Source of the DNA: Arcticibacter pallidicorallinus
GTDB lineage: Bacteria; Bacteroidota; Bacteroidia; Sphingobacteriales; Sphingobacteriaceae
Length of the DNA: 64,000 bases
Direction: 5' to 3'
Assembly: GCF_003002875.1 (NCBI RefSeq)
Contig: NZ_PVTH01000015.1
Span: forward strand, 1 to 64,000
Shown here: positions 18,018 through 27,880 of the stretch, piece by piece
Numbering within the stretch: the first letter of the stretch is position 1
Layout of the letters: each line of letters starts with the position of its first letter
Notes under the pieces: model-generated
The model's database searches: none
What the model was told of the DNA's origin: nothing
What the model saw: only the letters and a program-made list of their open reading frames with translations
Position numbers and translations under genes: made by a program

Positions 18018-19070
18018 TCATGAAATCATCCGGAATACTGCATCCATAAAAGCAGTCGGTTCACATACCGCCTTTCTGTATACATCTTGTCCATTCTGCG
18101 CGATCTGCTTAGCGAAGTTGTAGTTCGCCAGAGAGCGTTCGACCGTTTCGGCCAGGTCATTTAGTTCCCAGGATACCGGAATATAGGTTTCGTGAGGTAT
18201 ATAAACATCGGGAAAGGTTGAGAGATGGTCCATAGAGGGTTTTATTAGCAAAGCACCTGAGATAACTATCTCGAAATCTCTATAACAAACCTCTCCCCAG
18301 CCGTAAGGACTGATACACATCTTGGAATTTCTTAGCTCATTAAAATACTCCTTTCTGGAAAGGCGTTTAGCCTCTGCTCTTTGCTGCTTCATCGTTTGCA
18401 TAAGCTGTATGACTTTGTTTCTTTGCTTTGCTATTGGATGGTTAAGAACTGTTCCTCTGAATGACACATCGAGCTCTCTGGTCTTGTCTACTGCAGAGAA
18501 TTTCATCGGATAAATGCCATAACCTAAGTAATTACTGAGTCGACTCATTTTATAGCCGAAGTATCGATAGTCGTTCAGACCGATGTTCCAACCCAAGGTA
18601 ATCTTATGTAATTGATCTTGCGGACAAGGATAGACGATTTCAGTACGATCTTCCCCATCCATCCAGATGCGTAAACTTTTCGACCTTTCGCTATAGTGTT
18701 TTGTGCTTTTGAAAACTTGTTTTTTCACAAACTTGTCCACCAAGTCTATGATGGGAAAGTCGTTCGATCCTGTTGAATCAGCAGCATCATACCACAGCAG
18801 CATTCCCACTGTCTTCTTCCAGCCGATAAGTAGATTTCTTAAAGTATCTTCATTCTCTTGTGTGCGTTTGGCGATGCTTTGCCAACCATGCTCAAAGTAA
18901 CGGGAGTGTATAAGCAAGAAGTCAGCATCATTTAGTCTGGGATCCTGGTGATTTGTAAAGAACTGCGTCTCTATTCCCCGTTCCTTCAACTGCCGATGCC
19001 ATTTATAAAAGGGGTGAGTTTCAGAATTGTACCTAAACGCCGGCCAATCCAGTATTTTAAGGGTTTTCAT
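18018..19070 (-). CDS. Putative GT-B glycosyltransferase of an uncharacterised type
   Basis: The 350-residue soluble protein opens MKTLKILDWPAFRYNSETHP. Its C-terminal segment KMCISPYGWGEVCYRDFEI, followed by GALLIKPSMDHLSTFPDVY, resembles the donor half of Glyco_trans_1_2 or exostosin-like glycosyltransferases, where a glutamate precedes the nucleotide-binding helix. The N-terminal half matches nothing I recognise. Its place between the family 2 transferase gene and the initiating phosphoglycosyltransferase gene supports a role in repeat-unit assembly. The assignment as a glycosyltransferase is probable, not certain. Confidence 0.6.
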   Translation of the reverse strand: MKTLKILDWPAFRYNSETHPFYKWHRQLKERGIETQFFTNHQDPRLNDADFLLIHSRYFEHGWQSIAKRTQENEDTLRNLLIGWKKTVGMLLWYDAADSTGSNDFPIIDLVDKFVKKQVFKSTKHYSERSKSLRIWMDGEDRTEIVYPCPQDQLHKITLGWNIGLNDYRYFGYKMSRLSNYLGYGIYPMKFSAVDKTRELDVSFRGTVLNHPIAKQRNKVIQLMQTMKQQRAEAKRLSRKEYFNELRNSKMCISPYGWGEVCYRDFEIVISGALLIKPSMDHLSTFPDVYIPHETYIPVSWELNDLAETVERSLANYNFAKQIAQNGQDVYRKAVCEPTAFMDAVFRMIS

Positions 19071-19099
19071 CTATCTGGTAGTTCGGATGTCGTTTTATC

Positions 19100-19702
19100 C
19101 TAGTTGAATATGATTTTCTTTATGGTCAAAAGAATAATTAAGGCGTCATTCCAAACACTTTGGTCGTTTACATATTTGAGGTTATACTCAAGCTTTCGGG
19201 GCATGACATCCTGGATATAGAATTTTTCAGGATCATTTGCGCCGGCAAGAATCTCATTTTCTCTACTGTATGCAATTGATGCCCAATCGGTGATTCCCGG
19301 CTTGATTGTCAATACTCTTAACTGCTCATCATCATACAACTCAACGTACTTTCTTACTTCGGGTCTCGGCCCAACAATACTCATGTCTCCAATCAGCACG
19401 TTGAACAACTGCGGAAGTTCATCAATTTTGTACCTCCTTAACCAAAATCCGACTTTGGTAATTCTATAATCATGTTCGCCAATCGTTAGCAGTCCTCGTT
19501 TTTCTGAAAAAGGATACATAGTTCTGAACTTGAAGATTAAAAAATCCTGGCTATTCATCCCAACTCTCAGCTGTTTATAAAAGATGCTTCCTTTCGAATC
19601 GAGGACAATAACTAGGGATACCAAAGCAAATACAGGAAGAAGAAATAATATACATGAAAGGGAGAGGACTATGTCCAGGAGCCTCTTGATTAACCGTCTC
19701 AT
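19100..19702 (-). CDS. Initiating polyprenyl-phosphate sugar-1-phosphate transferase (PglC-like)
   Basis: The 200-residue protein has the minimal monotopic bacterial sugar-transferase fold. A re-entrant membrane helix lies at residues 8-35. FKFRTMYP and KIDELPQLFNVLIGDMSIVG follow, then GPRPEV. It transfers a sugar phosphate from UDP-sugar to undecaprenyl phosphate and so starts each repeat unit at the inner membrane. It lacks the N-terminal membrane domain of WbaP/WcaJ, and PglC-like enzymes of this size often use diacetylbacillosamine. Its ATG overlaps the TGA of the upstream aminotransferase gene (ATGA), so the two are translationally coupled, which supports a shared amino-sugar. Confidence 0.92.
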   Translation of the reverse strand: MRRLIKRLLDIVLSLSCILFLLPVFALVSLVIVLDSKGSIFYKQLRVGMNSQDFLIFKFRTMYPFSEKRGLLTIGEHDYRITKVGFWLRRYKIDELPQLFNVLIGDMSIVGPRPEVRKYVELYDDEQLRVLTIKPGITDWASIAYSRENEILAGANDPEKFYIQDVMPRKLEYNLKYVNDQSVWNDALIILLTIKKIIFN

Positions 19703-20946
19703 AACGTAACACCTACTTCGATGTAGTCCTTGCTCACAAAATTCTCCTCAACCACCTCAATCACCGAACCGATCAAATAGGAGACTTGTTCATCTGTAAG
19801 TTGAGGGTAAATTGGCAACGATATTTCGCAAGCGTATTGTTTATATGAATTAGGGAACCCGGCAATGTCAAACCCAAGCTGTTTAAAAAGAGACAGCATA
19901 GGCAAGGGGATGAAATGAACGTTTACAGATATACCGATGGCACACAGCTTATCAACGATCTGATCTCTTTGTTCTTCAGTGATGTCTTTTATCCTTAAAG
20001 GATATAAATGGTAGGAAGACTCCCTGGAGCTATCCAGGAGCGGTGGCTTGATGTACCACTTATGCGGTTTAAAGCCTTCATGATATTTATTCGCTATTCG
20101 CTTCCGTGCCGGAAGCAACAAGTGTGTATATTGTCGAATCTGTGCAAGACCCAAAGCGGCGCAAATATCAGGCATATTTGCCTTAACACCCTGATAGATT
20201 ATATCATACTTCCAGGAAGAACCGAGGTATTTAGAATAGGCATCCTTATTCTGTCCGTTCAGGGCATAGATCTTCAGATACCGGTATTCTGCGTCATTAT
20301 CAAACGGAAGATCCAGATTTAGACATATACAGCCGCCCTCTGCTGTGGTAATATTCTTGACAGCATGAAACGAGAAGATGGTTAAATCAGCTTGTTTAGC
20401 GGCCGGCTTTCCGTCTATTTTCGATCCTATGGAATGTGCTGCATCAGCAATCAATAGGATTCTTCCTAACTTCTCCTGATTTTCAGTGAGGGGACGAAAA
20501 AGATTGCGGACAGCGCTTTCTGTGAGTATTTGTCGGATTGCCGAGTAGTTACAAGGCCAGCCGGCGATATCTACAGAAATAATTGCTTTGGTCTTTGACG
20601 TTATCGCTTCGCGGATCTTTTCGGTGTCGATCGTAAAATCGTCTGCGATGTCAACCAATACCGGTTTAGCACCACAATTTAAAACAGCGAGCGCCGTTGC
20701 ACAATATGTGTATGCCGGAATGATCACCTCATCGCCTTCCTTGATTCCAAACCATTTCATGGCGATTAAAGCCCCGGAGGACCAGGAATTAACGCAAACG
20801 GCTGCCTGCGAATCTGTAAGTTTCACCACTTCTTCTTCAAGCCGCTTGACCTTTGGACCTGATGTAATCCAGTTTGAGCTTAGAGTATCCATTACCTCAT
20901 CAATTACTGCTTGGTCGATGTAAGGTGGAGAGAAGGGAATGATCAT
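19699..20946 (-). CDS. DegT/DnrJ/EryC1/StrS-family PLP sugar aminotransferase (PglE-like)
   Basis: The 415-residue aminotransferase has the PLP-binding Lys in FSFHAVKNITTAEGG. This block is close to those of enzymes acting on UDP-4-keto-6-deoxy-HexNAc (PseC/PglE type). Other blocks are SNWITSGPKVKRLEEEV, DEVIIPAYTYCATALAVL and IADAAHSIGS. It would aminate the product of the CapD/PglF-like dehydratase, using glutamate. Both ends overlap neighbours by four bases (ATGA), upstream with the polymerase gene and downstream with the PglC-like gene. The exact product sugar is inferred from context. Confidence 0.88.
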   Translation of the reverse strand: MIIPFSPPYIDQAVIDEVMDTLSSNWITSGPKVKRLEEEVVKLTDSQAAVCVNSWSSGALIAMKWFGIKEGDEVIIPAYTYCATALAVLNCGAKPVLVDIADDFTIDTEKIREAITSKTKAIISVDIAGWPCNYSAIRQILTESAVRNLFRPLTENQEKLGRILLIADAAHSIGSKIDGKPAAKQADLTIFSFHAVKNITTAEGGCICLNLDLPFDNDAEYRYLKIYALNGQNKDAYSKYLGSSWKYDIIYQGVKANMPDICAALGLAQIRQYTHLLLPARKRIANKYHEGFKPHKWYIKPPLLDSSRESSYHLYPLRIKDITEEQRDQIVDKLCAIGISVNVHFIPLPMLSLFKQLGFDIAGFPNSYKQYACEISLPIYPQLTDEQVSYLIGSVIEVVEENFVSKDYIEVGVTL

Positions 20947-22184
20947 AGTTGAGGGTTTTGATTGGTAGCACTGTCAGACGTGAGCTTATTATTTTGTATA
21001 ATGCCATAAAGATGGATTACACCAAAGTACAGGAACAAAGTTGGTCCGCTTCCACGAAGCAACCATTCATTATGGAAGAATGGGTTTATAGATACGGAAA
21101 GGAAAGAAAAACACAAGCATACAAGAAGTGCATTGTCTGGATCTCGAATATGTTTTAGCGCTAAAATCATAATGTAGACGATTCTGCTATATAACATAAA
21201 TAAAAACAAAGGACCTATTACGATTCCGAGATGAGTAATAAACATCAGATAGGCATTATGCGAGGTGACAAAGCCAGCCTCTCCCCTCCTGAAGGTTGGA
21301 TATTCTTTTGCGGCGTCATACCATGACATCCCATAAAACATCAAACCGTAAGGGTACTTAGCAATGATCTTTAAATTTTCGGTCATTAGCTCCATTCTGT
21401 TTTCGTCTGAACTTTGTTCATTCTTTGCCAGAATATTTTGCTCGTTTCCAGATGAAAGATCCTGAACCGAGCTTATAAAGAGCGTGCCGATAATGCCAAA
21501 AGCAGCTATTAGAATAGTGAACTTCAGCTTATAATAGAGCATCCCGAAAAAGAAAATACAAAACAAAAAGATTACCAGCACAGATCTGTTCATCCCATAG
21601 AAAATGAAAATTAATGATGATACCAGAGCAAGTAGTTTCAAGACAATACCTTTCCTGAACATAACAGAGCTGATGACGAGGAATGGTGTCAAAGCCGCCA
21701 GCTGATAGCCAAAAGAAAATATATATGGCGTAATTCCTGAAGGTGACTGCTTCACTATTTCTCCTGTCAGTTTTTGGCGAATAATAGTCGCAATAGTAGG
21801 ATTTGCGTGATCCAATAACATGACGAGAGAAGAAACAATAAGCAAAGAGTAGAAGATGAAAACAGAGACTTTGAATCGATACAGATTCTCACCAACAAAA
21901 TAATTAAAATAAAGTGCGCAGAAAGTAACTACTATCAATTGAACAAAAAAGCTTGTAATTTCCTGATAGGCTAGAAGGAAATAAAAAAAAGATACCACTG
22001 TAAACACCAACAGTTCCTTTCTATATTGAAAAATTCTGGATTTATCGAAAGTCAGATAAATCAGCGGGAAACAAAACACTATTGGTGTAGGTAATCTTAT
22101 AACAGAAGTCATGAAGAGGCCAAATGTCAGCGTATAGATATACATGAACACCAATACAAGTAAAATGGCTTTTCTAAAATTCAT
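20943..22184 (-). CDS. Wzy-like O-antigen/EPS polymerase (polytopic membrane protein)
   Basis: The 413-residue protein is almost entirely hydrophobic, with about ten membrane segments. A larger polar periplasmic loop (about residues 235-310) contains SSGNEQNILAKNEQSSDENR and YGMSWYDAAKEYPTFR. This layout and the conserved SHNAYLMFITHLGI block are typical of the Wzy/WaaL superfamily, so it should join lipid-linked repeat units on the periplasmic face. Ligase versus polymerase cannot be decided from motifs alone, but no other polymerase candidate exists in the locus. Its stop overlaps the start of the aminotransferase gene. Confidence 0.82.
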   Translation of the reverse strand: MNFRKAILLVLVFMYIYTLTFGLFMTSVIRLPTPIVFCFPLIYLTFDKSRIFQYRKELLVFTVVSFFYFLLAYQEITSFFVQLIVVTFCALYFNYFVGENLYRFKVSVFIFYSLLIVSSLVMLLDHANPTIATIIRQKLTGEIVKQSPSGITPYIFSFGYQLAALTPFLVISSVMFRKGIVLKLLALVSSLIFIFYGMNRSVLVIFLFCIFFFGMLYYKLKFTILIAAFGIIGTLFISSVQDLSSGNEQNILAKNEQSSDENRMELMTENLKIIAKYPYGLMFYGMSWYDAAKEYPTFRRGEAGFVTSHNAYLMFITHLGIVIGPLFLFMLYSRIVYIMILALKHIRDPDNALLVCLCFSFLSVSINPFFHNEWLLRGSGPTLFLYFGVIHLYGIIQNNKLTSDSATNQNPQL

Positions 22185-23280
22185 GGCTAAAGATGAGTTT
22201 CTCCCACTTCCTAGAGATGTTGAGTTCCGAATTTGTATCCTTTATCCGCCGGCCATTCCTGGATATTTTGCAACGCAGGTCTGGATCATTCAAAACTTCG
22301 CTAATGGCTTCGGCTAATTCACTGACGTTGTCTACCTCAACCAACATCCCATTTACACGGTGTTCGATGATTTCGGAAGGACCAAACTCGCAGTCGGTCG
22401 CTATACAAGGACATCCGACACTCATAGCCTCAATAAGAGCGTTGGGATAGCCTTCGTTTTTTGAAGCTAAAACGTATAATTCGGCTTGCGAGTAATAGTC
22501 TTGAATGTTATGTTTGAAACCTACCAACTTTACTTTGTCTGACAAACCTAAATTTTCGATCTGTTTAGTAAGCGATTGCCTCTCAGGGCCTTCTCCTGAT
22601 ATAAGCAAATCGATATCAGGCAAATAAAGTGTACTGTAAGCATCTATCAACACATCAAATCCTTTGGTTTTATCTAAGCGGCCAACTCCCAGGATGAACC
22701 TCTTATTTGGATAAATAGGCTTATCACTGATGAAAGCATCCGAATTTATCGCATTGTGAATCGTTACAAAGTTGTTTAACTTATTAAAGCTTTTGCTTCT
22801 TTTGAAGCCCTCAGACATGCCCTTAGCAGGGATAACTATCCCTTTGGATTTGTTATAAACTAAAAAAGTTATACGTTTCAAAAGGGGATTAAACTGGTTG
22901 ACTGTATGGTCTGGTGTGGTACGTTCGGAAACAATGAATGGAATTTTAACAAGACTGCAGGCTAATCCGGACCATAAATTCGAAGTTGTCATAAACGACA
23001 CTACGCATTTAGGGCGATCTCTCAGCAATATATAAACTAGCTTAAGGTAAGTTTGTACCGCATAAAAAAGTCTATAAATAATATGGTCGCTTCCTCTCCT
23101 ACCTACTAAGTAACTTACAGGGATACCCTGCTCAAGTTTGTACGCACTTTCGGTATAATTCAAACATATTATGGCAACCTTATAGCTTTTTCTGTGGAAA
23201 GTGTTTGCTAAATTACAGAGAACCCGTTCGGCACCACCACCCCCTAAGCTATTAATAATGAAAAAAACATCCGGTCTCAT
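22174..23280 (-). CDS. Family 4 glycosyltransferase
   Basis: The 368-residue GT4 protein opens MRPDVFFIINSLGGGGAERV, with the G-G-G-A-E-R-V acceptor loop. It has FILGVGRLDKTKGFDVLIDA and the donor motif ASKNEGYPNALIEAMSVGCP. These blocks resemble N-acetylgalactosamine-type transferases of amylovoran and PglH/PglJ groups, but the donor is not certain. The gene overlaps the start of the polymerase gene by 11 bases, so the two are co-translated. Confidence 0.88.
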   Translation of the reverse strand: MRPDVFFIINSLGGGGAERVLCNLANTFHRKSYKVAIICLNYTESAYKLEQGIPVSYLVGRRGSDHIIYRLFYAVQTYLKLVYILLRDRPKCVVSFMTTSNLWSGLACSLVKIPFIVSERTTPDHTVNQFNPLLKRITFLVYNKSKGIVIPAKGMSEGFKRSKSFNKLNNFVTIHNAINSDAFISDKPIYPNKRFILGVGRLDKTKGFDVLIDAYSTLYLPDIDLLISGEGPERQSLTKQIENLGLSDKVKLVGFKHNIQDYYSQAELYVLASKNEGYPNALIEAMSVGCPCIATDCEFGPSEIIEHRVNGMLVEVDNVSELAEAISEVLNDPDLRCKISRNGRRIKDTNSELNISRKWEKLIFSHEF

Positions 23281-23327
23281 AAGTTGGCAAATAGGAACTG
23301 ATTCGTGGCAACTGTTGCATGTGTATA

Positions 23328-24191
23328 CTATAAAAGATTTGTCAGGGTTCTGAAGGCGCCGTTTACATTGACATTTTTCATGTCGAAAAGAAAATATTCC
23401 TTGAGATACATTTTTAACAATTGTCTTTTTTGGGAAGAAGAATAGGAGAAGTTGTCAATGAGTAGATTGAAGTCATTGACCATTTTTTTCTTCCTGACTT
23501 TCGAATCAACCATGCTCCATATCCCACCACCATGAACGCGGTAACAGCTCATCAGTTCAGGCAGAACAAATATCTTCTTTCCGCTAACCGCAACAGCAAG
23601 TAGCTTCACGAAGGTATCAGTACCGTAAGTGCTATAAAGCCACCGGTTTTTTTCGATTTCCAGAATTTCTTTAGTACTCCTCATCAACATCGAAGCGACT
23701 CGAGTCTCTTTCCTATTACCCGCAAGCAAGTCTCCATAGGAATATTCAAGTGGAATCATGTCATCCGACACGTAAACCGTTTTACCTTGATCATCAATCA
23801 CCTGGGAATAATGGCAGCAAATGATATAATCATCGTTTCCCTCCATAAAATCGACTTGCTTCTGGAGTTTTTTCGCATCTGTCCAAAAATCATCTCCGTC
23901 ACAAAAGGCAATGTATTTTCCTTTGGATCTTTTTAAGACATTGGTGAAATTTTTCACCGCTCCCAGGTTAGTCTCAGAGGAAAAAACCTGAATTCGGCCG
24001 GGATAACGCGCTACGTAGTCAGCCAAAATCGCCTTTGTGCCATCGCTCGAACTATCCTCACCAATCAAAATCTCGTATTGAAAACTGGTTTCCTGCATCA
24101 AAAAACTATCTATCGCCTCGGCTATATACTTCTCATGGTTGTAAGTGATACAACATATGCTTACCATTACTTCAGATTCAATTACACCCAT
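23328..24191 (-). CDS. Family 2 glycosyltransferase
   Basis: This GT-A enzyme of about 287 residues has VSICCITYNHEKYIAEAID, the nucleotide-binding IGEDSSSDGTKAIL and the DxD-type AFCDGDDFWTDAKK. This variant is typical of family 2 transferases in Bacteroidota capsule loci. The start is ATG 24191, one base after the TGA of the upstream aminotransferase gene (TGATATG); a TTG at 24203 would be the longest frame. The very tight junction indicates translational coupling. Donor unknown. Confidence 0.86.
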   Translation of the reverse strand: MGVIESEVMVSICCITYNHEKYIAEAIDSFLMQETSFQYEILIGEDSSSDGTKAILADYVARYPGRIQVFSSETNLGAVKNFTNVLKRSKGKYIAFCDGDDFWTDAKKLQKQVDFMEGNDDYIICCHYSQVIDDQGKTVYVSDDMIPLEYSYGDLLAGNRKETRVASMLMRSTKEILEIEKNRWLYSTYGTDTFVKLLAVAVSGKKIFVLPELMSCYRVHGGGIWSMVDSKVRKKKMVNDFNLLIDNFSYSSSQKRQLLKMYLKEYFLFDMKNVNVNGAFRTLTNLL

Positions 24192-24192
24192 A

Positions 24193-25359
24193 TCAAACCT
24201 CAACTTTCTTAGTTAGAATTTCCTCTATCTCTTTTTCCAGAACGGCCGAATCATGAGTTTTAGGAGAGGGAACAGACAATCCATAGTTTTGCACTCTAAG
24301 CATGATTCTCGCAATCATCTCGATATCAGACTTCGTTAAACTATGATACATTGGCAGGCAGATAATATTGTTGACGATAGACTCACAAACAGGAAGGTTA
24401 ACCGGGGCAACATAGGGCAATGATGACAAAGAAGGATAAAAATACCTGCGACAAAAGATTTTTTCATGAGCTAGTGCCTCTATACAAGCATACATCAACT
24501 GCTGCGACTCGAACACTACTGGAAAGTAAGCGTAGTTATAGCTTTGCTCATCTTTTAACTTTTGGAAGCTCACCCCCAATCCACCCAGAATCTTCCTATA
24601 ATGGAGGTATAGGTCTTTTCTCCTCTCTAAGATATTGTCAATATGATTCAAGTTGCAAAGCCCCATTGCAGCATGGAACTCACTATTCTTCCCGTTGATA
24701 CCGAGATCTGCGAATTCCTCAGGACCATTATGACCGAAATTCCGCATGAATGCCATCGTTTTTAAAAGATCCGGACATTTAGTAAACACTGCCCCACCTT
24801 CAATCGTATGAAATAATTTCGTCGCATGAAAGCTGGTTGCACTGACGTCGCCGTAATCAAATACTGATTTATTTTTATACTTAACTCCAAAGCAATGTGC
24901 GGCATCATAGATAACCTTTAAATTAAATCGGTTAGCGATATCCTGTATGGCGTCTATGTCGCAGGGATTCCCAAATACATGCGTCGCAAGAATTGCTGTT
25001 GTTTGGGGGGTGATGGCCTTTTCGATCTTCGTGGGATCGATATTGAAGGTATCTTTCTCAATATCCGCAAAGACAGGCGTACAACCCTCCCAAACAATGC
25101 TGCTTGTCGTAGCGACAAAAGAGAATGGGGTGGTTATAATTTCACCTTTTAGTTTCAACGCTTTTATCGCAATTTGAAGGGCCATCGTTCCGCTGGATAT
25201 ATAAAGCAAATGATCCAGCCCTAAATAACTCTTCAACTTCAACTCCAGTTCATTTACAAGGGGACCATTATTCGTTAGCCATTGCCGTTCCCAAATAGTG
25301 TTCATATACTCCCCATATTCTTGAATCTGAGGAAGGAAAGGTTTTGTAACTGGTATCAT
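24193..25359 (-). CDS. DegT/DnrJ/EryC1/StrS-family PLP sugar aminotransferase, second copy
   Basis: The 388-residue aminotransferase has the PLP Lys in TSFHATKLFHTIEGG, a block typical of the FdtB/VioA-like group acting on 4-keto- or 3-keto-6-deoxyhexoses. Other blocks are SSGTMALQIAIKAL, THVFGNPCDID and IYDAAHCFGV. It differs clearly from the aminotransferase at 19699-20946, so the locus probably makes two different amino sugars. No RmlA/RmlB genes are in this window, so a dTDP-linked substrate would have to come from elsewhere. Start and stop overlap or abut both neighbours. Confidence 0.87.
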   Translation of the reverse strand: MIPVTKPFLPQIQEYGEYMNTIWERQWLTNNGPLVNELELKLKSYLGLDHLLYISSGTMALQIAIKALKLKGEIITTPFSFVATTSSIVWEGCTPVFADIEKDTFNIDPTKIEKAITPQTTAILATHVFGNPCDIDAIQDIANRFNLKVIYDAAHCFGVKYKNKSVFDYGDVSATSFHATKLFHTIEGGAVFTKCPDLLKTMAFMRNFGHNGPEEFADLGINGKNSEFHAAMGLCNLNHIDNILERRKDLYLHYRKILGGLGVSFQKLKDEQSYNYAYFPVVFESQQLMYACIEALAHEKIFCRRYFYPSLSSLPYVAPVNLPVCESIVNNIICLPMYHSLTKSDIEMIARIMLRVQNYGLSVPSPKTHDSAVLEKEIEEILTKKVEV

Positions 25360-26798
25360 TTTTTAAAGATTAGTTGTTTAATGTCTTTTAAGGCGGCTAG
25401 ATTAATCCAGAACGCCGTGGCCAGGTAAACAAACGAATAGATGGTTGTTGTTACCGCAATACGTTGAAAATCGGAAGCATTATATATATGAACCAAACTT
25501 CTATCCAGTCCATAACAAATCAACCCGGTGATGGCAGAAAGCAAAATAGGTGGAGTCAAATCAGATATTTGTTCGATTAAAGAGTAGTTGAGCATTTTTC
25601 CGCTATAAAGGGAGTTGATGTAGTAGCCAAAAAAGCCAAAAGCTAGCTGAAAATAAAGTAGACCGTAAATACCGAATGGAATGACGCATACAATACCGAT
25701 TACGCATGTCACCTTTTTTATAACCTCTAACTTAAAGAACAGGTCACTCCTCCCTTTTACTTTAAGGATATTCAAATTATAGGAATGCAGAGGGTACATA
25801 ATGCCTCCCAAACACAAAATCTGAAAGTAAGGAACAGATTGTATCCATTGTTCTCCAAACAAAATCCTGAATAAGGGAAGAGCTATAATAGCGAGATAGA
25901 TGAGTACAGGGGTGTTCCAGAACACAACCTGATTCATTATGCGCTTATAAACTGATTTCAGTTGAGCATCACTGGTTGAGATTGCAGAGAGCATCGGATA
26001 TGTGACTTTATTAATAGCCGCCGATATGTTGCTGATCGGAAACTGACTCATTGAATCAGCTCGGGAGTAAAATCCTAATTGGGCGGCAGAATAATACTTA
26101 CCTATTATAATTACGTATATGTTTTGGTAAAGCGTTTCAAGCAGACCAGATAGGGTCATCTTATATCCAAAATTAAAATGCCGCCTAAAGCTATCTCGGT
26201 CAAAAATCAACGCTGGCCTCCAGTCGGAAAACACCCAGTGCATAGATGCGAGAAGAAACGAGTTGGACAAACTCATCCAGACCAGGCTCCAAACACCATA
26301 ACCGGCTCTTGCTAAAACAATCCCCAGAAACCCTGATCCTACAATCGCCGGAATCTGTATAAGTGCCTGAATTCTAAAATTAATCATCTTGATAAAGCGG
26401 GTATTATGAACACCATAACTGGCATTGATAATAAAAGAGACCCCTGTGACTCTGATTATGTCTACTAATACCTCTTGTTTATAAAATGCGGCGATCAAAG
26501 GTGCCAGGAAAAACATACATGCATAAACTACAATGCTCCCTATCAAATTGAAGAAGAATACAGTAGAATAGTCGTTTTGATTAACATCAACGGACCGAAT
26601 CAGGGACGATGTAAGTCCACTATCCATCAGCGAACTCCCTACCGCTATAAACACATAAACCATTGCAACCAGCCCGAACTCTTCAGGCCCAAGTAGACGG
26701 GCTAATATAATGCCAATAGATAAACTGATCAGTTTCGCGCCAAATTGCTGAATAAACGACCAAACGATCCCCGCAACGGCTGTTTCCTTAAAACCCAT
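25356..26798 (-). CDS. Wzx-type polysaccharide flippase (MOP superfamily)
   Basis: The 480-residue integral membrane protein has 12-14 hydrophobic segments and the MOP/Wzx N-terminus SFIQQFGAKLISLSIGIILA followed by RLLGPEEFGLVAM. LGFYSRADSMSQFP is also a recurrent block of this family. It should flip undecaprenyl-linked repeat units across the inner membrane. Its stop overlaps the start of the downstream aminotransferase gene (ATGA), and it starts 13 bases after the upstream epimerase gene. Confidence 0.9.
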   Translation of the reverse strand: MGFKETAVAGIVWSFIQQFGAKLISLSIGIILARLLGPEEFGLVAMVYVFIAVGSSLMDSGLTSSLIRSVDVNQNDYSTVFFFNLIGSIVVYACMFFLAPLIAAFYKQEVLVDIIRVTGVSFIINASYGVHNTRFIKMINFRIQALIQIPAIVGSGFLGIVLARAGYGVWSLVWMSLSNSFLLASMHWVFSDWRPALIFDRDSFRRHFNFGYKMTLSGLLETLYQNIYVIIIGKYYSAAQLGFYSRADSMSQFPISNISAAINKVTYPMLSAISTSDAQLKSVYKRIMNQVVFWNTPVLIYLAIIALPLFRILFGEQWIQSVPYFQILCLGGIMYPLHSYNLNILKVKGRSDLFFKLEVIKKVTCVIGIVCVIPFGIYGLLYFQLAFGFFGYYINSLYSGKMLNYSLIEQISDLTPPILLSAITGLICYGLDRSLVHIYNASDFQRIAVTTTIYSFVYLATAFWINLAALKDIKQLIFKK

Positions 26799-26811
26799 TC
26801 TTCCCGTAACG

Positions 26812-27858
26812 CTAAATTTGTACCGCCTGTGTAGCGATCTCGGCTTCGCTTTCCTTTATAAACCAGTCTATCGTTTCTCTCAGGCCTGATTCGAAACTGT
26901 AGAGAGGATTGTAATTCAGTAATTTTTCTGCCTTTTCTATTGATGCAAGAGAATGAGGGATGTCTCCGATTCGCTCAGGTCCGTACTCTGGGAAGATAGA
27001 AGCTGTTTGCGGATCCTGTTCGGATAGTATTTCCTTAATGTCCGCCACAAGTTCATTCAAAGTAGTTTGCTGTCCGAAAGCCACATTGTAGATTTGGTTG
27101 ATGGCGGCTTGGGAATCGGTAAGTGCTGCCTTTATATTCATTTGTAGCACATTATCGATATAGGTAAAGTCCCTTGAGTAAGCTCCGTCACCGTGGATAA
27201 CCGGTCTGGATCCACTCAACAACGTCTTTATAAAACGAGGGATTACAGCAGCGTATGCACCTTCAGGATTCTGCCGGGGACCAAAGACATTGAAATACCG
27301 CAATCCTATCAGCTCCATTTTATATGTCTTGGCAAAGACGTCGGCATATAACTCGTTAACGTACTTAGTTACCGCATAAGGTGAAAGTGGCCTGCCAATT
27401 CTATCCTCCTTTTTCGGCAGTTCCGTACTATCCCCATAAGTTGAGGATGATGCTGCATAAATGATCCTTGCAACCCCTGCATCCCGGGCAGAAACTAACA
27501 TATTCAAAAAACCCGATACATTAACTTCGTTACTCGTCAGTGGATCGTTTACGGAGCGGGGGACTGATCCCAATGCAGCTTCATGAAATACAATGTGAAT
27601 GTCCTTAACAGCATCTCTGCATACTGTTAAATCTCTGATATCACCGTCGACTAGCTCAAAGTTTGGATATTTCCAGAAATCGTCAATATTCTTCCTAAAG
27701 CCTGTTGAAAAGTTGTCGAGCACCCGAACCTTACCGGCCGAAAATTCAAGAAGATACTTAACAAGATTAGATCCGATAAATCCAGCTCCGCCTGTTACTA
27801 AAAAATTAATATTAGAAATATCCTTATCCCCATGATGGGAGGTGGGGTATGTTTTCAT
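26812..27858 (-). CDS. wbpP: UDP-HexNAc(A) 4-epimerase (WbpP/WbgU-like SDR)
   Basis: This extended SDR (about 348 aa) has the NAD motif TGGAGFIGSNLVKYL, the WbpP/WbgU signature EAALGSVPRSVNDP, the catalytic SPYAVTKYVNELYA (YxxxK) and GLRYFNVFGPRQNP. WbpP epimerises UDP-GlcNAc or UDP-GlcNAcA at C4. Directly upstream is a WbpO/TviB-type 6-dehydrogenase, the known partner for making UDP-GalNAcA. I chose ATG 27858, 22 bases after the stop of that gene. ATG 27894 would overlap it by 14 bases and add 12 residues outside the fold. Confidence 0.88.
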   Translation of the reverse strand: MKTYPTSHHGDKDISNINFLVTGGAGFIGSNLVKYLLEFSAGKVRVLDNFSTGFRKNIDDFWKYPNFELVDGDIRDLTVCRDAVKDIHIVFHEAALGSVPRSVNDPLTSNEVNVSGFLNMLVSARDAGVARIIYAASSSTYGDSTELPKKEDRIGRPLSPYAVTKYVNELYADVFAKTYKMELIGLRYFNVFGPRQNPEGAYAAVIPRFIKTLLSGSRPVIHGDGAYSRDFTYIDNVLQMNIKAALTDSQAAINQIYNVAFGQQTTLNELVADIKEILSEQDPQTASIFPEYGPERIGDIPHSLASIEKAEKLLNYNPLYSFESGLRETIDWFIKESEAEIATQAVQI

Positions 27859-27880
27859 AAAGCGTTTAGTTTGGTTCGGT

